Shown here: positions 1-8,233 of the stretch, in pieces
How the letters are laid out: the number at the start of each line of letters is the position of its first letter
How positions within the stretch are numbered: position 1 is the first letter of the stretch
Source of the DNA: Candidatus Rokuibacteriota bacterium
GTDB lineage: Bacteria > Methylomirabilota > Methylomirabilia > Rokubacteriales > CSP1-6
Direction: 5' to 3'
DNA length: 64,000 nt
NCBI GenBank assembly: GCA_016188005.1
Contig: JACPIQ010000083.1
Span: 1 to 64,000, forward strand
The notes under the pieces: model-generated
What the model saw: only the letters and a program-made list of their open reading frames with translations
Databases searched by the model: none
Told to the model about the DNA's origin: nothing
Program-made: the position numbers and the translations under genes

Positions 1-2069
1 AGGCAGGAGAAGTCCTTGTTGCAGGAGGACTGGTCGATGGCGCGCTTGCGCCCCAGCTCCGTCTCGACAGGCAGCACCGACAGGCAATTGGACTTCTCGT
101 TGCAGTCGCCGCACCCCTCGCAGACGGCCTCGTTGATGAAGGCGCGCCGCGCCGGGTCGGGGTAGAGGCCCCGCTTGCGCCGGCGCCGCTTCTCCGCGGC
201 GCAGGTCTGGTCGTAGACGAGGGCCGAGACGCCCTTCTGCTCCCGCAGCTCGCGCTGCACCGCCTCCAGGTCGTCCCGGTGGCGGACGGCGACGCCCGGG
301 GCGAACCCCGGATCGCGGCCATACTTGGCGGGCTCGTCCGTCACGACCACGATCCGGCTCACCCGCTCCGCGGCCAGCTGCCGCGTGAGCTGCGGGACGG
401 TCAGCTCGCCCGGGAACGGCTGCCCGCCTGTCGCGGCCGTCACGTGGTTGTAGAGGATCTTGTACGTCATGGTGACGCCGGCCGCCACTGCGGCGCGGAT
501 CGCCAGCACGCCCGAGTGGTAGTAGGTGCCGTCGCCCAGGTTGGCGAAGACATGCGGGGTGTCGGTGAAGGGGGCCTGGCCGATCCACGCCACCCCCTCG
601 GCGCCCATATGGGTGAAGATCTTGGTGCCCGGGAAGATGTAGGTCGCCATGAAGTGGCAGCCCACGCCGGCCATGCCGTGGCTGCCCTCCGGCACCCGGG
701 TGGAGGTGTTGTGGGGGCAGCCGGAGCAGAAGTACGGGACTCGCCCGGCATCCCCCAGGTACCCCTGGAGCTGCTGGGTCAGGGCGGGCCGGGCGACGGC
801 CCGCTCCTTCTCCTCGAGGACGCCGAGGCGCTCCCGCAGCCGCTCGTCGCCGAAGAAGCGCCCAATGCGTCCGGCAATCACCCGCGCGATCACCTCGGGG
901 GTGAGCTCGCCGGGCGCGGGCAGGAGCCATTCCTCCCGGCCGGGCGCCTCCCCGGCCGTGTCGTCGAACTTGCCGATGACCCGGGGCCGCCGCGGCTCGG
1001 GCCAGTTGTAGAGCTGGGCCTTCACCTGGGACTCGAGGAACGGGCGCTTCTCCTCCACGACCAGGATCTCCTCCAGCCCCTCGCCGAACCGGCGCACCCC
1101 CTCCGGCTCGAGCGGCCAGGTCATCCCGACCTTGTGGAGGCGGACGCCGATCTCCGCGGCGCGCCGCGCGTCGATGCCGAGGTGGTCCAGCGCCTGGCGC
1201 ACATCAAGGTAGGACTTGCCAGCCGTGATGATGCCGAGCCGCGCCCTCGGGCTGTCGAACACCGTCTGGTCGAGCCGGTTTGCGCGGGCATAGGCCTGGG
1301 CCGCCCGGAGCCGGTACTCGTGGATCCGGCGCTCCATCTGGAGCGGCTGGTCCGGCAGCCTGATATTGAGCCCGTCCGGCGGGAGCACGAAGTCCTCCGG
1401 CAGGCGCACGGTGATCCGGTGCGGGTCCACGTGCACCGAGGCCGAGCTCTCGATGGTCTCGTCGATGGCCTTGAGCCCGATCCAGCACCCGGAGTAGCGG
1501 GACATGGCCCAGCCGTGGATGCCCAGGTCGAGGTAGTCCTGCACCCCCGCGGGGCTCAGCACCGGGATCATGGCCGCGGTCAGCATGGGCTCGCTCTGGG
1601 TCGCGACGGTGGAGGAGCGCGCCATGTGGTCGTCCCCGGCCACCAGCAGCACGCCGCCGTGGCGGGCGCTCCCGGCGGAGTTGCCGTGGTTGAAGACGTC
1701 CCCGCAGCGGCCGACGCCCGCCCACTTGCCGTACCAGAGCGCGAAGACACCGTCGTAGCGGGCGCCCTCGAACAGCGTGACCTGCTGGCTTCCCCACACC
1801 GACGTGAGCCCCAGCTCCTCGTTGAGCCCCGGCTGGAAGCGGATGTGGTGCTTGACGAGGAAGGGCTCCGCCCTCCATAGGTTCTGGTCCACGCCGTTCA
1901 GCGGCGAGCCCTGGAAGCCGGAGATGAAGCCGGCGGTGTTGAGCCCCGCAGCCACGTCCCGCTGCCGCTGCATGATGGGGAGCCGGACGAGGGCCTGGAT
2001 GCCGGTGAGGAAGACCCGGCCGGACTCGAGGGTGTACTTGTCGTCCAGGGTCACTGTGGCCAGCGCCAT
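1..2069 (-). CDS. Indolepyruvate:ferredoxin oxidoreductase, fused form (3' end outside window)
   Basis: About 689 codons of a large 2-oxoacid:ferredoxin oxidoreductase are present; the fused family is usually near 1150 residues, so the C-terminal gamma-type domain lies left of the window. Such enzymes convert aryl pyruvates to aryl-acetyl-CoA, passing electrons to ferredoxin. The N-terminus (MALATVTLDDKYTLESG) matches the family. A thiamine-diphosphate motif GDGTYYHSG lies near 520-537, with its conserved Asn about 27 residues later. Near 70-140 is the iron-sulfur motif VCEGCGDCNEKSNC. The start at 2069 is preceded by GGAGGG. An in-frame ATG six codons upstream would place that Shine-Dalgarno inside the gene, so it was not chosen. 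A promoter and operator lie about 320 bases upstream. Confidence 0.93.
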   Translation of the reverse strand, partial: MALATVTLDDKYTLESGRVFLTGIQALVRLPIMQRQRDVAAGLNTAGFISGFQGSPLNGVDQNLWRAEPFLVKHHIRFQPGLNEELGLTSVWGSQQVTLFEGARYDGVFALWYGKWAGVGRCGDVFNHGNSAGSARHGGVLLVAGDDHMARSSTVATQSEPMLTAAMIPVLSPAGVQDYLDLGIHGWAMSRYSGCWIGLKAIDETIESSASVHVDPHRITVRLPEDFVLPPDGLNIRLPDQPLQMERRIHEYRLRAAQAYARANRLDQTVFDSPRARLGIITAGKSYLDVRQALDHLGIDARRAAEIGVRLHKVGMTWPLEPEGVRRFGEGLEEILVVEEKRPFLESQVKAQLYNWPEPRRPRVIGKFDDTAGEAPGREEWLLPAPGELTPEVIARVIAGRIGRFFGDERLRERLGVLEEKERAVARPALTQQLQGYLGDAGRVPYFCSGCPHNTSTRVPEGSHGMAGVGCHFMATYIFPGTKIFTHMGAEGVAWIGQAPFTDTPHVFANLGDGTYYHSGVLAIRAAVAAGVTMTYKILYNHVTAATGGQPFPGELTVPQLTRQLAAERVSRIVVVTDEPAKYGRDPGFAPGVAVRHRDDLEAVQRELREQKGVSALVYDQTCAAEKRRRRKRGLYPDPARRAFINEAVCEGCGDCNEKSNCLSVLPVETELGRKRAIDQSSCNKDFSC

Positions 2070-2377
2070 GACGCTGCCCTCCTTCATCCGGGCCGCGGTG
2101 CCGCGCGCAGAGCTGGCGGCAGGGCGGCCGTGGGACTCAGCCGCGAGGCCTCAGATGGCCACCCGGACGATGTTGCTGGGCGGCGGTCCGCCGCGTGAGG
2201 TCGCCGCCGCAGGTCTGAGCGTGGAACTTGAAGCGCCAGGAGCGCCGGTTCCTGGCCCCGCGCGGCGCCCGCGGACCAACTCCCGATCACGCCGGGCGCT
2301 CGGGCGGCCCACTCGAGGGAGCGGCGCAGTCGGCTGTCCGATCGCTGGGCTCTGATCGCGGCACGCATGTACAAAAA

Positions 2378-2391
2378 CAATCGCTCGTTTG
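2378..2391. promoter_or_regulatory. TetR-like operator overlapping the predicted transcription start
   Basis: The inverted repeat CAAtCGctCGtTTG sits just downstream of the -10 box, where a bound repressor would block initiation. Its CG-N2-CG core with flanking CAA/TTG resembles operators of TetR-family regulators of fatty-acid and phenylacetate catabolism. The regulator is not encoded in the window. The operator identity is inferred from symmetry and position only. Confidence 0.4.
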
Positions 2392-2392
2392 G

Positions 2393-2422
2393 CTTATAGT
2401 CCTCCGAGCCCAGCCCTGTCAA
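2393..2422 (-). promoter_or_regulatory. Sigma-70-type promoter for the indolepyruvate oxidoreductase gene
   Basis: Reading the minus strand, TTGACA (2422-2417), an 18-base spacer and TATAAG (2398-2393) form a strong housekeeping-type promoter. It points at the gene starting at 2069 and predicts transcription from about 2386. That implies a leader of roughly 315 bases. The leader holds only weak open frames and no gene I could support. Confidence 0.6.
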
Positions 2423-2503
2423 GCCGGAAAAGCCCGGGCCTGCCGTGCCGACTCAGGACGCTCCTCCAGCCCGCCCGGCGGCCTCAGCGGAGCGACCGTC
2501 GGG

Positions 2504-3319
2504 TCACGCCTCCCGGGGCTCGATCACCAGGGTCTGCAGCGCCCGCCCGATGGGACCGCGGAGATCCCACAGGCGGGTCTCGGTGAGGCCGATGCCGGCC
2601 GGATCGTGCGCCGTGACCGCATCCAGGCACACCCACTCGCCCTCGAGCGGGCGGAAGCAGGCCACGGTCAGGTCGGCATTGATGAAGGTGAAGCGCCGCG
2701 GGTCCAGGGGCACGGCCACGCCGTTGCCGGAATCGGCGGCGATCATCACGCGCTGCAGCGGCGAGGGCGTCTCGCCGGACACCAGCGCCACGCGGCTGCG
2801 GATCCACGCGGCGATGCCGCCCTCCTGGGTGGCGCCGGCCACGCGCCGCGCCTCCACCGCCGTGGCGTACCCCGCGGGGGAGCCGAGCACCACCGGGAAG
2901 AGATGGGGCTCCCCCCGGTCGGGGGGATCGGGACAGGTCTTGGGAGCCGGAGACGGCGGGATGTCGCCGCTGGCCGTGCGGATGGCCAGTCCGGTGGCGC
3001 GAGCGATCGCCCGGTTCTCGGTGGTCAGCGTCGCGTCGATCCTCCGCACCTTCCGACCGGCCCGCAGCACGCTGGTCTGGATCTCGAACGCGGCGATGGG
3101 GATGGGCGCGAGCAGCTCCACGGTGAGCCGCGTGACGGCCAGCGCCGGCTCTCCGGCCACGGCCCGCTCGATGGCGCGCGCGAGCAGCGCCGATGGGGGG
3201 CCGGCATGCTGCAGATCGGGGCTCCACGGCCCCCGCGTGTGGGGCGTGGCGATGAACCGCTGTCCGTCTGACACGTAAAAGGCCTCGTCGAGGCCACTCA
3301 GCGCTCCTCGATGCTCCAC
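2504..3319 (-). CDS. Thioesterase-like acyl-CoA hydrolase (double hotdog)
   Basis: A 271-residue protein resembling the thioesterase-like superfamily (TesB/DUF4442-like), which hydrolyses acyl-CoA thioesters in the cytoplasm. The N-terminal half has a hotdog-type run (GPWSPDLQHAGPPSALLARAI, with the His-Ala-Gly-Pro-Pro turn typical of the family). The C-terminal half repeats the fold, ending near WVCLDAVTAHDPAGIGLTE. It lies behind the indolepyruvate oxidoreductase on the same strand but has about 160 bases of its own upstream region. Pairing with a CoA-forming 2-oxoacid oxidoreductase is sensible, but the substrate cannot be read from sequence. Confidence 0.75.
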   Translation of the reverse strand: MEHRGALSGLDEAFYVSDGQRFIATPHTRGPWSPDLQHAGPPSALLARAIERAVAGEPALAVTRLTVELLAPIPIAAFEIQTSVLRAGRKVRRIDATLTTENRAIARATGLAIRTASGDIPPSPAPKTCPDPPDRGEPHLFPVVLGSPAGYATAVEARRVAGATQEGGIAAWIRSRVALVSGETPSPLQRVMIAADSGNGVAVPLDPRRFTFINADLTVACFRPLEGEWVCLDAVTAHDPAGIGLTETRLWDLRGPIGRALQTLVIEPREA

Positions 3320-3483
3320 CTGGCTCTCCTCTGCGTCCGGGCTGGATTCGCTTCCGCGCCACCGGCCGGGTGCTGATGCCCCCTAGCGCGGAACCCGTCA
3401 AGCCGGCAGTCGTTCCTCCGCGCGGGGCGTGCTGCAACGGGAATGCTACACCCGGGGCGCTCCGCGGGGGCGCGGGGCCGTCA

Positions 3484-4263
3484 TCATCTCCCCGCCGCGA
3501 TGGGGTTTCGCAGCACTCCGATCCCCGGGATCTCGACCTCCACCACTTCTCCCGCTCGGAGCGGCCGGGTGCTCCCGGGCGCGCCGGTGGTGATGAGGTC
3601 GCCCGGGTGAAGCGTGCAGTACTGGCTGATGTTGCTGACGATGGCATAGCAGTCGTGGATCATGTCCCGGGTGCTGCCCCGGTCCTCCTCCCGCCCGTCC
3701 ACTCGGGTGATGATGTCCAGGTCGTGGGGGTCGATCGTCGTCTCGATCCACGGCCCGACGGGTCCGAAGGTGTCGCTGCACTTCATCCGCCACATGAAGG
3801 CGTCCCGGTAGTCGGCGCCGCTGATGTCGTTGGAGACGCTGTAGCCGAAGATGTAGTGGGGCGCCTCCTCCCGGCTGACGCGGTACGCGGGTCTCCCGAT
3901 GACGACGCACAGCTCGCCCTCGTATTCGAGCACCTTCAGGTCCGGCGGCATCATCACCGTGTCCCCCGAGGCGATGAGGGAGCCGACACCCTTGTGCCAG
4001 GGGGTGAAGCGCCTGGCCCGCTCCTCGATCTCGCGCCCCATCTGCTCGATGCGGAACTCGACGTGGCGCGGGTAGTTCTCGCCGACGCCCCAGAAGTTCA
4101 CCGGGCGCGAGGGAGGCAGCAGCTTGACCCGGTCCAGAGGGTAGACGGCCCCGCTGAGCCGGTAGTCCCCGCTGAACAGGTCGCCCTGGATGGCCCGGAG
4201 CCGGTCCGCCTCGACCTGACCGTAGTAGTCGTAGCCGTCCACGCGGAAGCGGGCGAATTTCAT
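3484..4263 (-). CDS. Fumarylacetoacetate hydrolase (FAH) family protein
   Basis: A 259-residue member of the FAH family, whose members hydrolyse, decarboxylate or isomerise ring-cleavage products using a bound divalent metal. The metal-ligand pattern is visible: EGE at residues 115-117 within YEGELCVVIG, and Asp146 in SVSNDISGAD. The C-terminus has the usual LHPGDLITTGAPGS turn. Length is normal for the single-domain form. The start at 4263 begins MKFARFRVDG, typical of the family, and is preceded by GGAGGAGCG. Likely substrates are dienoate intermediates of aromatic degradation; the exact reaction is unassigned. Confidence 0.88.
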   Translation of the reverse strand: MKFARFRVDGYDYYGQVEADRLRAIQGDLFSGDYRLSGAVYPLDRVKLLPPSRPVNFWGVGENYPRHVEFRIEQMGREIEERARRFTPWHKGVGSLIASGDTVMMPPDLKVLEYEGELCVVIGRPAYRVSREEAPHYIFGYSVSNDISGADYRDAFMWRMKCSDTFGPVGPWIETTIDPHDLDIITRVDGREEDRGSTRDMIHDCYAIVSNISQYCTLHPGDLITTGAPGSTRPLRAGEVVEVEIPGIGVLRNPIAAGR

Positions 4264-4440
4264 GGCGGGCGCTCCTCCTGTCGGGATCGTCGGAGTGCCG
4301 GCGGGGGCGCCGGGCCACTCGGAGCCTGCCCGCCGTCGCGCGGAGCCCCGGCGATCAGGGAATCACCTATTATCACGCGCTCGGCTCCCCCGCGCCGCGG
4401 CGGCGGTCGAGCTGGCGGGCACGGTCTTCCGCGGGACGCC

Positions 4441-5505
4441 TCACCGGATACCGGCGGCGCGCAGGCGCGGGAAGACGACGTCACGGAACACCCGCACCTC
4501 CTGCTCGGGGCCGACGAAGGTCTGCACCGGCATGAGGTAGAGCTGACGCACGCCGAGCCGGGCCATCTCGACGATCCGATCGGCGCAGTGCTCGGGCCCG
4601 CCGATGAGTCCCATCGCATCGCAGAGCTCCGCGATCACCTCGTCCGGCACGAAGGCCGTGGCCGCGATGGCCTCGTCCCAGTCGTGGGCATGCGAGAGAT
4701 CGGGGTAGATCCGCCGCACCGCGTCCGGGATCTCGAGCGCCGGGAGGCGGAGTCCCGCGGGCTCGAGCCAGTGGCCGCCCCAGCGCAGCACGCCCCAGTG
4801 CACGGCGACGGGCCGCGCCTGCCGGCGCGCCTCCTCCAGGGTGGCCGCCGTGCCGGTCCGCACCGCCCAGATGACCTCGAGGTCCTCGAGCCGGCGTCCC
4901 GCGCGCCGCGCGCCGCGCTCGAGGTGCTCGAGGGCCCGCTCCACGATGCCGCGGTTGAACCCCACCAGCAGCAGCACGCCGTCGGCGATCTCGCCGGCGA
5001 CCTCGATGGCCTTCGGACCCGACGCCGCCATCAGCACGGGAATCGGCCGCCCCTGGGCATAGGCGAGCCGCCCCCGCGTGCTCCCGAAGTCAACCGGATC
5101 TCCAGCGAGCAGCGCCTTCACCGTCGCAAGGCAGGCACGCATCTCGGCGAGCGTGGCTGGCGGGCGCCCGATGGTGCTCGCCGACGAGTAGCCGGTGCCG
5201 ATGATGAATTTCACCCGGCCCGGCGCCAGCTCCTCGACCGTCTGGATCGCGCCGGCGAGCACCGAGGCGTGGCGCGTGACCGGGTTCGTCACGGCGGGGA
5301 ACAGGACCAGCCGGGAGGTGTGGGCGGCGGCCTGGCCGAGGATGACGAAGGCGTCGCGGCCCAGCATCTGGCTGTCGAGGATGCCGGCACCGTCGAATCC
5401 CGCCGCCTCGATGCTCTGGACGAGCCGCATGAGGTCTGCCATGGGCGCCGTGCCGGGCACCCGGAGATGAACCGCGACGGGCGCCCCACGTGAGGGCGTC
5501 AACAC
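4441..5505 (-). CDS. LLM-class flavin-dependent oxidoreductase
   Basis: A 354-residue luciferase-like TIM-barrel protein. Family members use FMN or F420 for oxidation, reduction or monooxygenation. Family signatures include LMRLVQSIEAAGFDGAGILDS near the N-terminus, a central VKFIIGTGYSS segment, IPVLMAASGPKAIEVAGEIADG, and a C-terminal segment around GGPEHCADRIVEMARLGV. This form resembles the methylene-H4MPT reductase-like branch more than the long-chain monooxygenases. It is the most divergent of five LLM proteins in the window. It lies on the same strand as its neighbours with about 80-180 bases between genes, so operon membership is uncertain. Confidence 0.88.
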   Translation of the reverse strand: MLTPSRGAPVAVHLRVPGTAPMADLMRLVQSIEAAGFDGAGILDSQMLGRDAFVILGQAAAHTSRLVLFPAVTNPVTRHASVLAGAIQTVEELAPGRVKFIIGTGYSSASTIGRPPATLAEMRACLATVKALLAGDPVDFGSTRGRLAYAQGRPIPVLMAASGPKAIEVAGEIADGVLLLVGFNRGIVERALEHLERGARRAGRRLEDLEVIWAVRTGTAATLEEARRQARPVAVHWGVLRWGGHWLEPAGLRLPALEIPDAVRRIYPDLSHAHDWDEAIAATAFVPDEVIAELCDAMGLIGGPEHCADRIVEMARLGVRQLYLMPVQTFVGPEQEVRVFRDVVFPRLRAAGIR

Positions 5506-5583
5506 GTACGGCTCGCCGTCGCGCGCTGTCGCACGGCGACTGCGCGCCGGACCGGCCCCGGGCGCCCTCCCGCGGGCAGCCGC

Positions 5584-6255
5584 TCAGCCAACGACGACGT
5601 GCTCCCGGGTGATGATGACAGGCGCCTCCCCGGGCGCCAGGAAGTTCGCCTCGTCGGCGCGCGTCGCCGCGTACGCGGCCGTCGCCGCGGAGGCGCGCAT
5701 GGCCTGCGTGTCGTCGAACCACGTGAGCGCGACGCCGTCGTAGCGCGGGGTCCGGCCGCTCGCGTAGGCGCCCGGCCGCACGTGGCTCTGCACGTACCGG
5801 CGGATCTGCGGGATCCCCGCCGCGATCGGCCCATGCACCTCCCGCCAGTGGCGCTGGAACGCCTCGACCGTGAGGTCCGGCCGACGGGTGAGGAACTCGA
5901 CCCACTTGGCGGCGCCCGCTGGCACCGGTGCCTCCTTGATGACGTGCTCGTCCGTGAGCAACGTCGTCATGGTCGCCTTGTCGATGAACCGCGGCTCGTC
6001 GGCGTCCACCCCCGCCTGGGCGGGGGTGCCGCGGAGCGCCCGCAGCGCGTCCATCGAGTCGAACCAGAGCTCGGCGATGCCGTCCCACGCCGGCTCGCCC
6101 TTGCGGTAGCCCGAGGGGAGCGTCGGGGACTGGACGTAGCGCCGGAGGCCCGGCAGCCGGCGCACGACGTCAGCGTGCGCCGTGCGCCAGTGGTCCTGGA
6201 AGGCGTCGACCGTCATCCCCGGCTTCCGCTTGACAATCGCGATCACCTTGACCAT
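5584..6255 (-). CDS. Tandem EthD-domain protein
   Basis: A 223-residue cytoplasmic protein made of two EthD-type dimeric alpha-beta barrel domains. The first begins VKVIAIVKRKPGM and the second KWVEFLTRRPDL. Each carries the family's F(Q)xHW motif (FQDHWRTAHADV and FQRHWREVHGPI). EthD proteins accompany oxidative catabolism of ethers and polyketide-like compounds; their exact function is usually unknown. The start at 6255 was chosen because GGAGG precedes it; an open frame extends 21 codons further but has no good start signal. It lies among catabolic genes on one strand. Confidence 0.82.
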   Translation of the reverse strand: MVKVIAIVKRKPGMTVDAFQDHWRTAHADVVRRLPGLRRYVQSPTLPSGYRKGEPAWDGIAELWFDSMDALRALRGTPAQAGVDADEPRFIDKATMTTLLTDEHVIKEAPVPAGAAKWVEFLTRRPDLTVEAFQRHWREVHGPIAAGIPQIRRYVQSHVRPGAYASGRTPRYDGVALTWFDDTQAMRASAATAAYAATRADEANFLAPGEAPVIITREHVVVG

Positions 6256-6340
6256 GTCTCTCCCTCCTCCTGGCGCCGTGCCCGCGCCGGCCCCCCCTGC
6301 CCCGGCCGCAGACTCCACGTCAGGGCGCCGTCGTGTGACG

Positions 6341-7348
6341 TCAGGCGGGCCGGATCCCGGTGACGCGGATCAGGACCGACGGAATGAACTCCTGCGCGGT
6401 GACGCCCGTGAAGCCGGCGGCCTCCAGGTAGCCCACGCACTCGGTGACGGAATGGGCGAGGCCGGTGCTACCGTAGACGGTCTCGGCCAGCCCCCACAGC
6501 GCCGGGTCCGCGGGGCCGGTACGCTCGCTGTTGAGCATCTCGCCGATCAGATGCATCTCGCCGCCCGGCTCGAGGGCCTCCCACGCCTTGCCGACCACGC
6601 GCTGGATGATCTCGCGGCTGTACTGCGGCAGATTGCTCGCCATGATGACGACATCAGCGCCCGCCGGCAGCGGGTCCGCGGTGAAATCTCCGCTGACGGT
6701 GGTGATGCGGCCGGCAAGCCCGTGGGAGGCGATGAACTCGCGCGCCACCTCCGTCACCGGCGGCAGGTCGAAGACCACCGCGTGGAGCTGCGCATGCGCC
6801 TGGCAGGCGGCGATGCAGTAGCACCCGGAGCCGCCCCCCAGGTCCAGGATGCGCCGCCGCCGCGCGAGGTCCACCTGTCGGACGAAGCGGCGGCCCGAGC
6901 CCAGGCCGATGCTGTAGGTCGCCTCGTGGTACTTCCGCGCCTCCTCCACCGTGAAGCCCTGGGCGTACTTGCCCAGGACCACGGGCGGGCCCGTGTCCCT
7001 GAGGCGCTCGGCCAGACGCCCCCAGTCCTCCCACTCGGGCTTGGTGAAGAGGATCCACGGCCCGGCATAGCCGGGCTCCCCCTCGACGAGGTAGCGCTCG
7101 ACGTCGGGCGCGTTGCGGAACCGCGCCCCGTCGCGCACCAGGAGGCCCAGCGCCACGCAGGCCGTCACCAGCCGCTCGGCATTGGTCGGGGTGAAACCCA
7201 GTTCCTCGGCGAGCCGCGCCAGCGTGTCGGCCCCGTGCGCCACGCGGGTGAAGAGGCCCAGCTCGACGCCGGCCATCAGCGTGGCCGCCTCGCGGTAGGA
7301 GCGGGAGAGCCGCTGGAGCCTCACGGTGTCGAGCCTCGGGTCGGCCAT
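6341..7348 (-). CDS. SAM-dependent O-methyltransferase (acetylserotonin OMT-like)
   Basis: A 335-residue methyltransferase. Residues 1-100 form a winged-helix dimerisation domain (LFTRVAHGADTLARLAEELGF). The C-terminal Rossmann domain has the SAM-binding motif ILDLGGGSGCY near residue 173, followed by the acidic VVFDLPPV strand and GDFTADPLPAGADV. This arrangement is typical of small-molecule O-methyltransferases. The start at 7348 lies two bases after the stop of the upstream SDR gene (7351), so the two are translationally coupled. A longer open frame continues upstream but overlaps the SDR coding region. Substrate unknown. Confidence 0.88.
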   Translation of the reverse strand: MADPRLDTVRLQRLSRSYREAATLMAGVELGLFTRVAHGADTLARLAEELGFTPTNAERLVTACVALGLLVRDGARFRNAPDVERYLVEGEPGYAGPWILFTKPEWEDWGRLAERLRDTGPPVVLGKYAQGFTVEEARKYHEATYSIGLGSGRRFVRQVDLARRRRILDLGGGSGCYCIAACQAHAQLHAVVFDLPPVTEVAREFIASHGLAGRITTVSGDFTADPLPAGADVVIMASNLPQYSREIIQRVVGKAWEALEPGGEMHLIGEMLNSERTGPADPALWGLAETVYGSTGLAHSVTECVGYLEAAGFTGVTAQEFIPSVLIRVTGIRPA

Positions 7349-7350
7349 GG

Positions 7351-8226
7351 TCACTCCTCGATCTTGAAGTAGTCGGGCTTCCCCAGCGGCCAGAAGTCGC
7401 CCCAGACCTGCCAGCCGCCGTCCACCGTGAGCACCTCGCCGGTGATGAACTTGCCCGAGGGCGCGGCGAGGTAGACGCAGGCCTGCGCCACGTCGTGGAC
7501 ATCGCCCAGCCGACGCATCGGGTTGTGGACGAAGGAAGGCCGCGCCGTGCGCGGGTACCGCTCGAGCCCCGGGCTGGCCAGCGTGCCCAGCGCCACGCAG
7601 TTGATGCGAATGCCGTGCGGCGCCCACTCGAGACAGAGGCTGCGGGAGAACGCCACCTGTCCGGCCCGGGCAGCCGCCGTGTGCGGGATGCCGACGCCCA
7701 CCTGCTGCGGGGGCACCACCATGCTGACGACCGACCCGGACTCCTTGCGCTCGATCCAGCGGCGCCCGGCCTCCTGCGTCATGTACCAGGTGCCCGTGAG
7801 GTTGGTGTCGATGACGGCATTCCACCCCTTCGGCGTGATCGATAGCGCCGGGGCCGCGAACTGGCCGCCCGCGTTGTTGATCAGCACGTCGAGCCGCCCG
7901 TGGCGCTCCCAGACGGCGTCCATCAGCCCCGCGACCTGCGCCGGATCCCGGATCGTCATCGCGCGAGTCATGCACGGGATGCCGAGCCGCCCCAGCCAGG
8001 CCTCGAGGCCGGCGAGCTTGGCGGCATCCCGCCCGCACGCCACGATCGAGGCGCCCAGCCGGCCGAAGAGGCAGCAGAGGGCGCGGCCGATCCCGCCCGC
8101 CCCACCGCTGACCAGCACCACCTGGCCCGCGAAGAGCCCGTCGCGGAAGACGGTGGGGATTCTCTCCAGCTCCTCGTCGGTGAGGCCGCCATACGGATCG
8201 CGCTCGCTCACCTCGCCCTCGCTCAC
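7351..8226 (-). CDS. SDR-family reductase of the dienoyl/enoyl-CoA reductase type
   Basis: A 291-residue short-chain dehydrogenase/reductase. The nucleotide-binding motif GGAGGIG (41-47) and NNAG (117-120) are intact. The usual catalytic Tyr-x3-Lys is absent: the aligned segment reads HTAAARAG, with His at 182 and Ala where Lys normally sits. That substitution is characteristic of the 2,4-dienoyl-CoA and trans-2-enoyl-CoA reductase and citronellol-catabolism branches, which carry a His-[ST]-x-A-A motif here. The C-terminus keeps the family VDGGW. It is coupled to the methyltransferase gene with a two-base gap. Likely an acyl-CoA double-bond reductase or related enzyme. Confidence 0.87.
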   Translation of the reverse strand: MSEGEVSERDPYGGLTDEELERIPTVFRDGLFAGQVVLVSGGAGGIGRALCCLFGRLGASIVACGRDAAKLAGLEAWLGRLGIPCMTRAMTIRDPAQVAGLMDAVWERHGRLDVLINNAGGQFAAPALSITPKGWNAVIDTNLTGTWYMTQEAGRRWIERKESGSVVSMVVPPQQVGVGIPHTAAARAGQVAFSRSLCLEWAPHGIRINCVALGTLASPGLERYPRTARPSFVHNPMRRLGDVHDVAQACVYLAAPSGKFITGEVLTVDGGWQVWGDFWPLGKPDYFKIEE

Positions 8227-8233
8227 CTGCCCG

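Noticed and set aside
279-1880. 533-codon plus-strand frame
   Set aside because: Antisense of the indolepyruvate oxidoreductase, whose TPP and iron-sulfur motifs are clear on the minus strand.
2084-2422. 112-codon minus frame in the long leader of the oxidoreductase gene
   Set aside because: It starts upstream of the predicted transcription start, lacks third-position bias and resembles no family.
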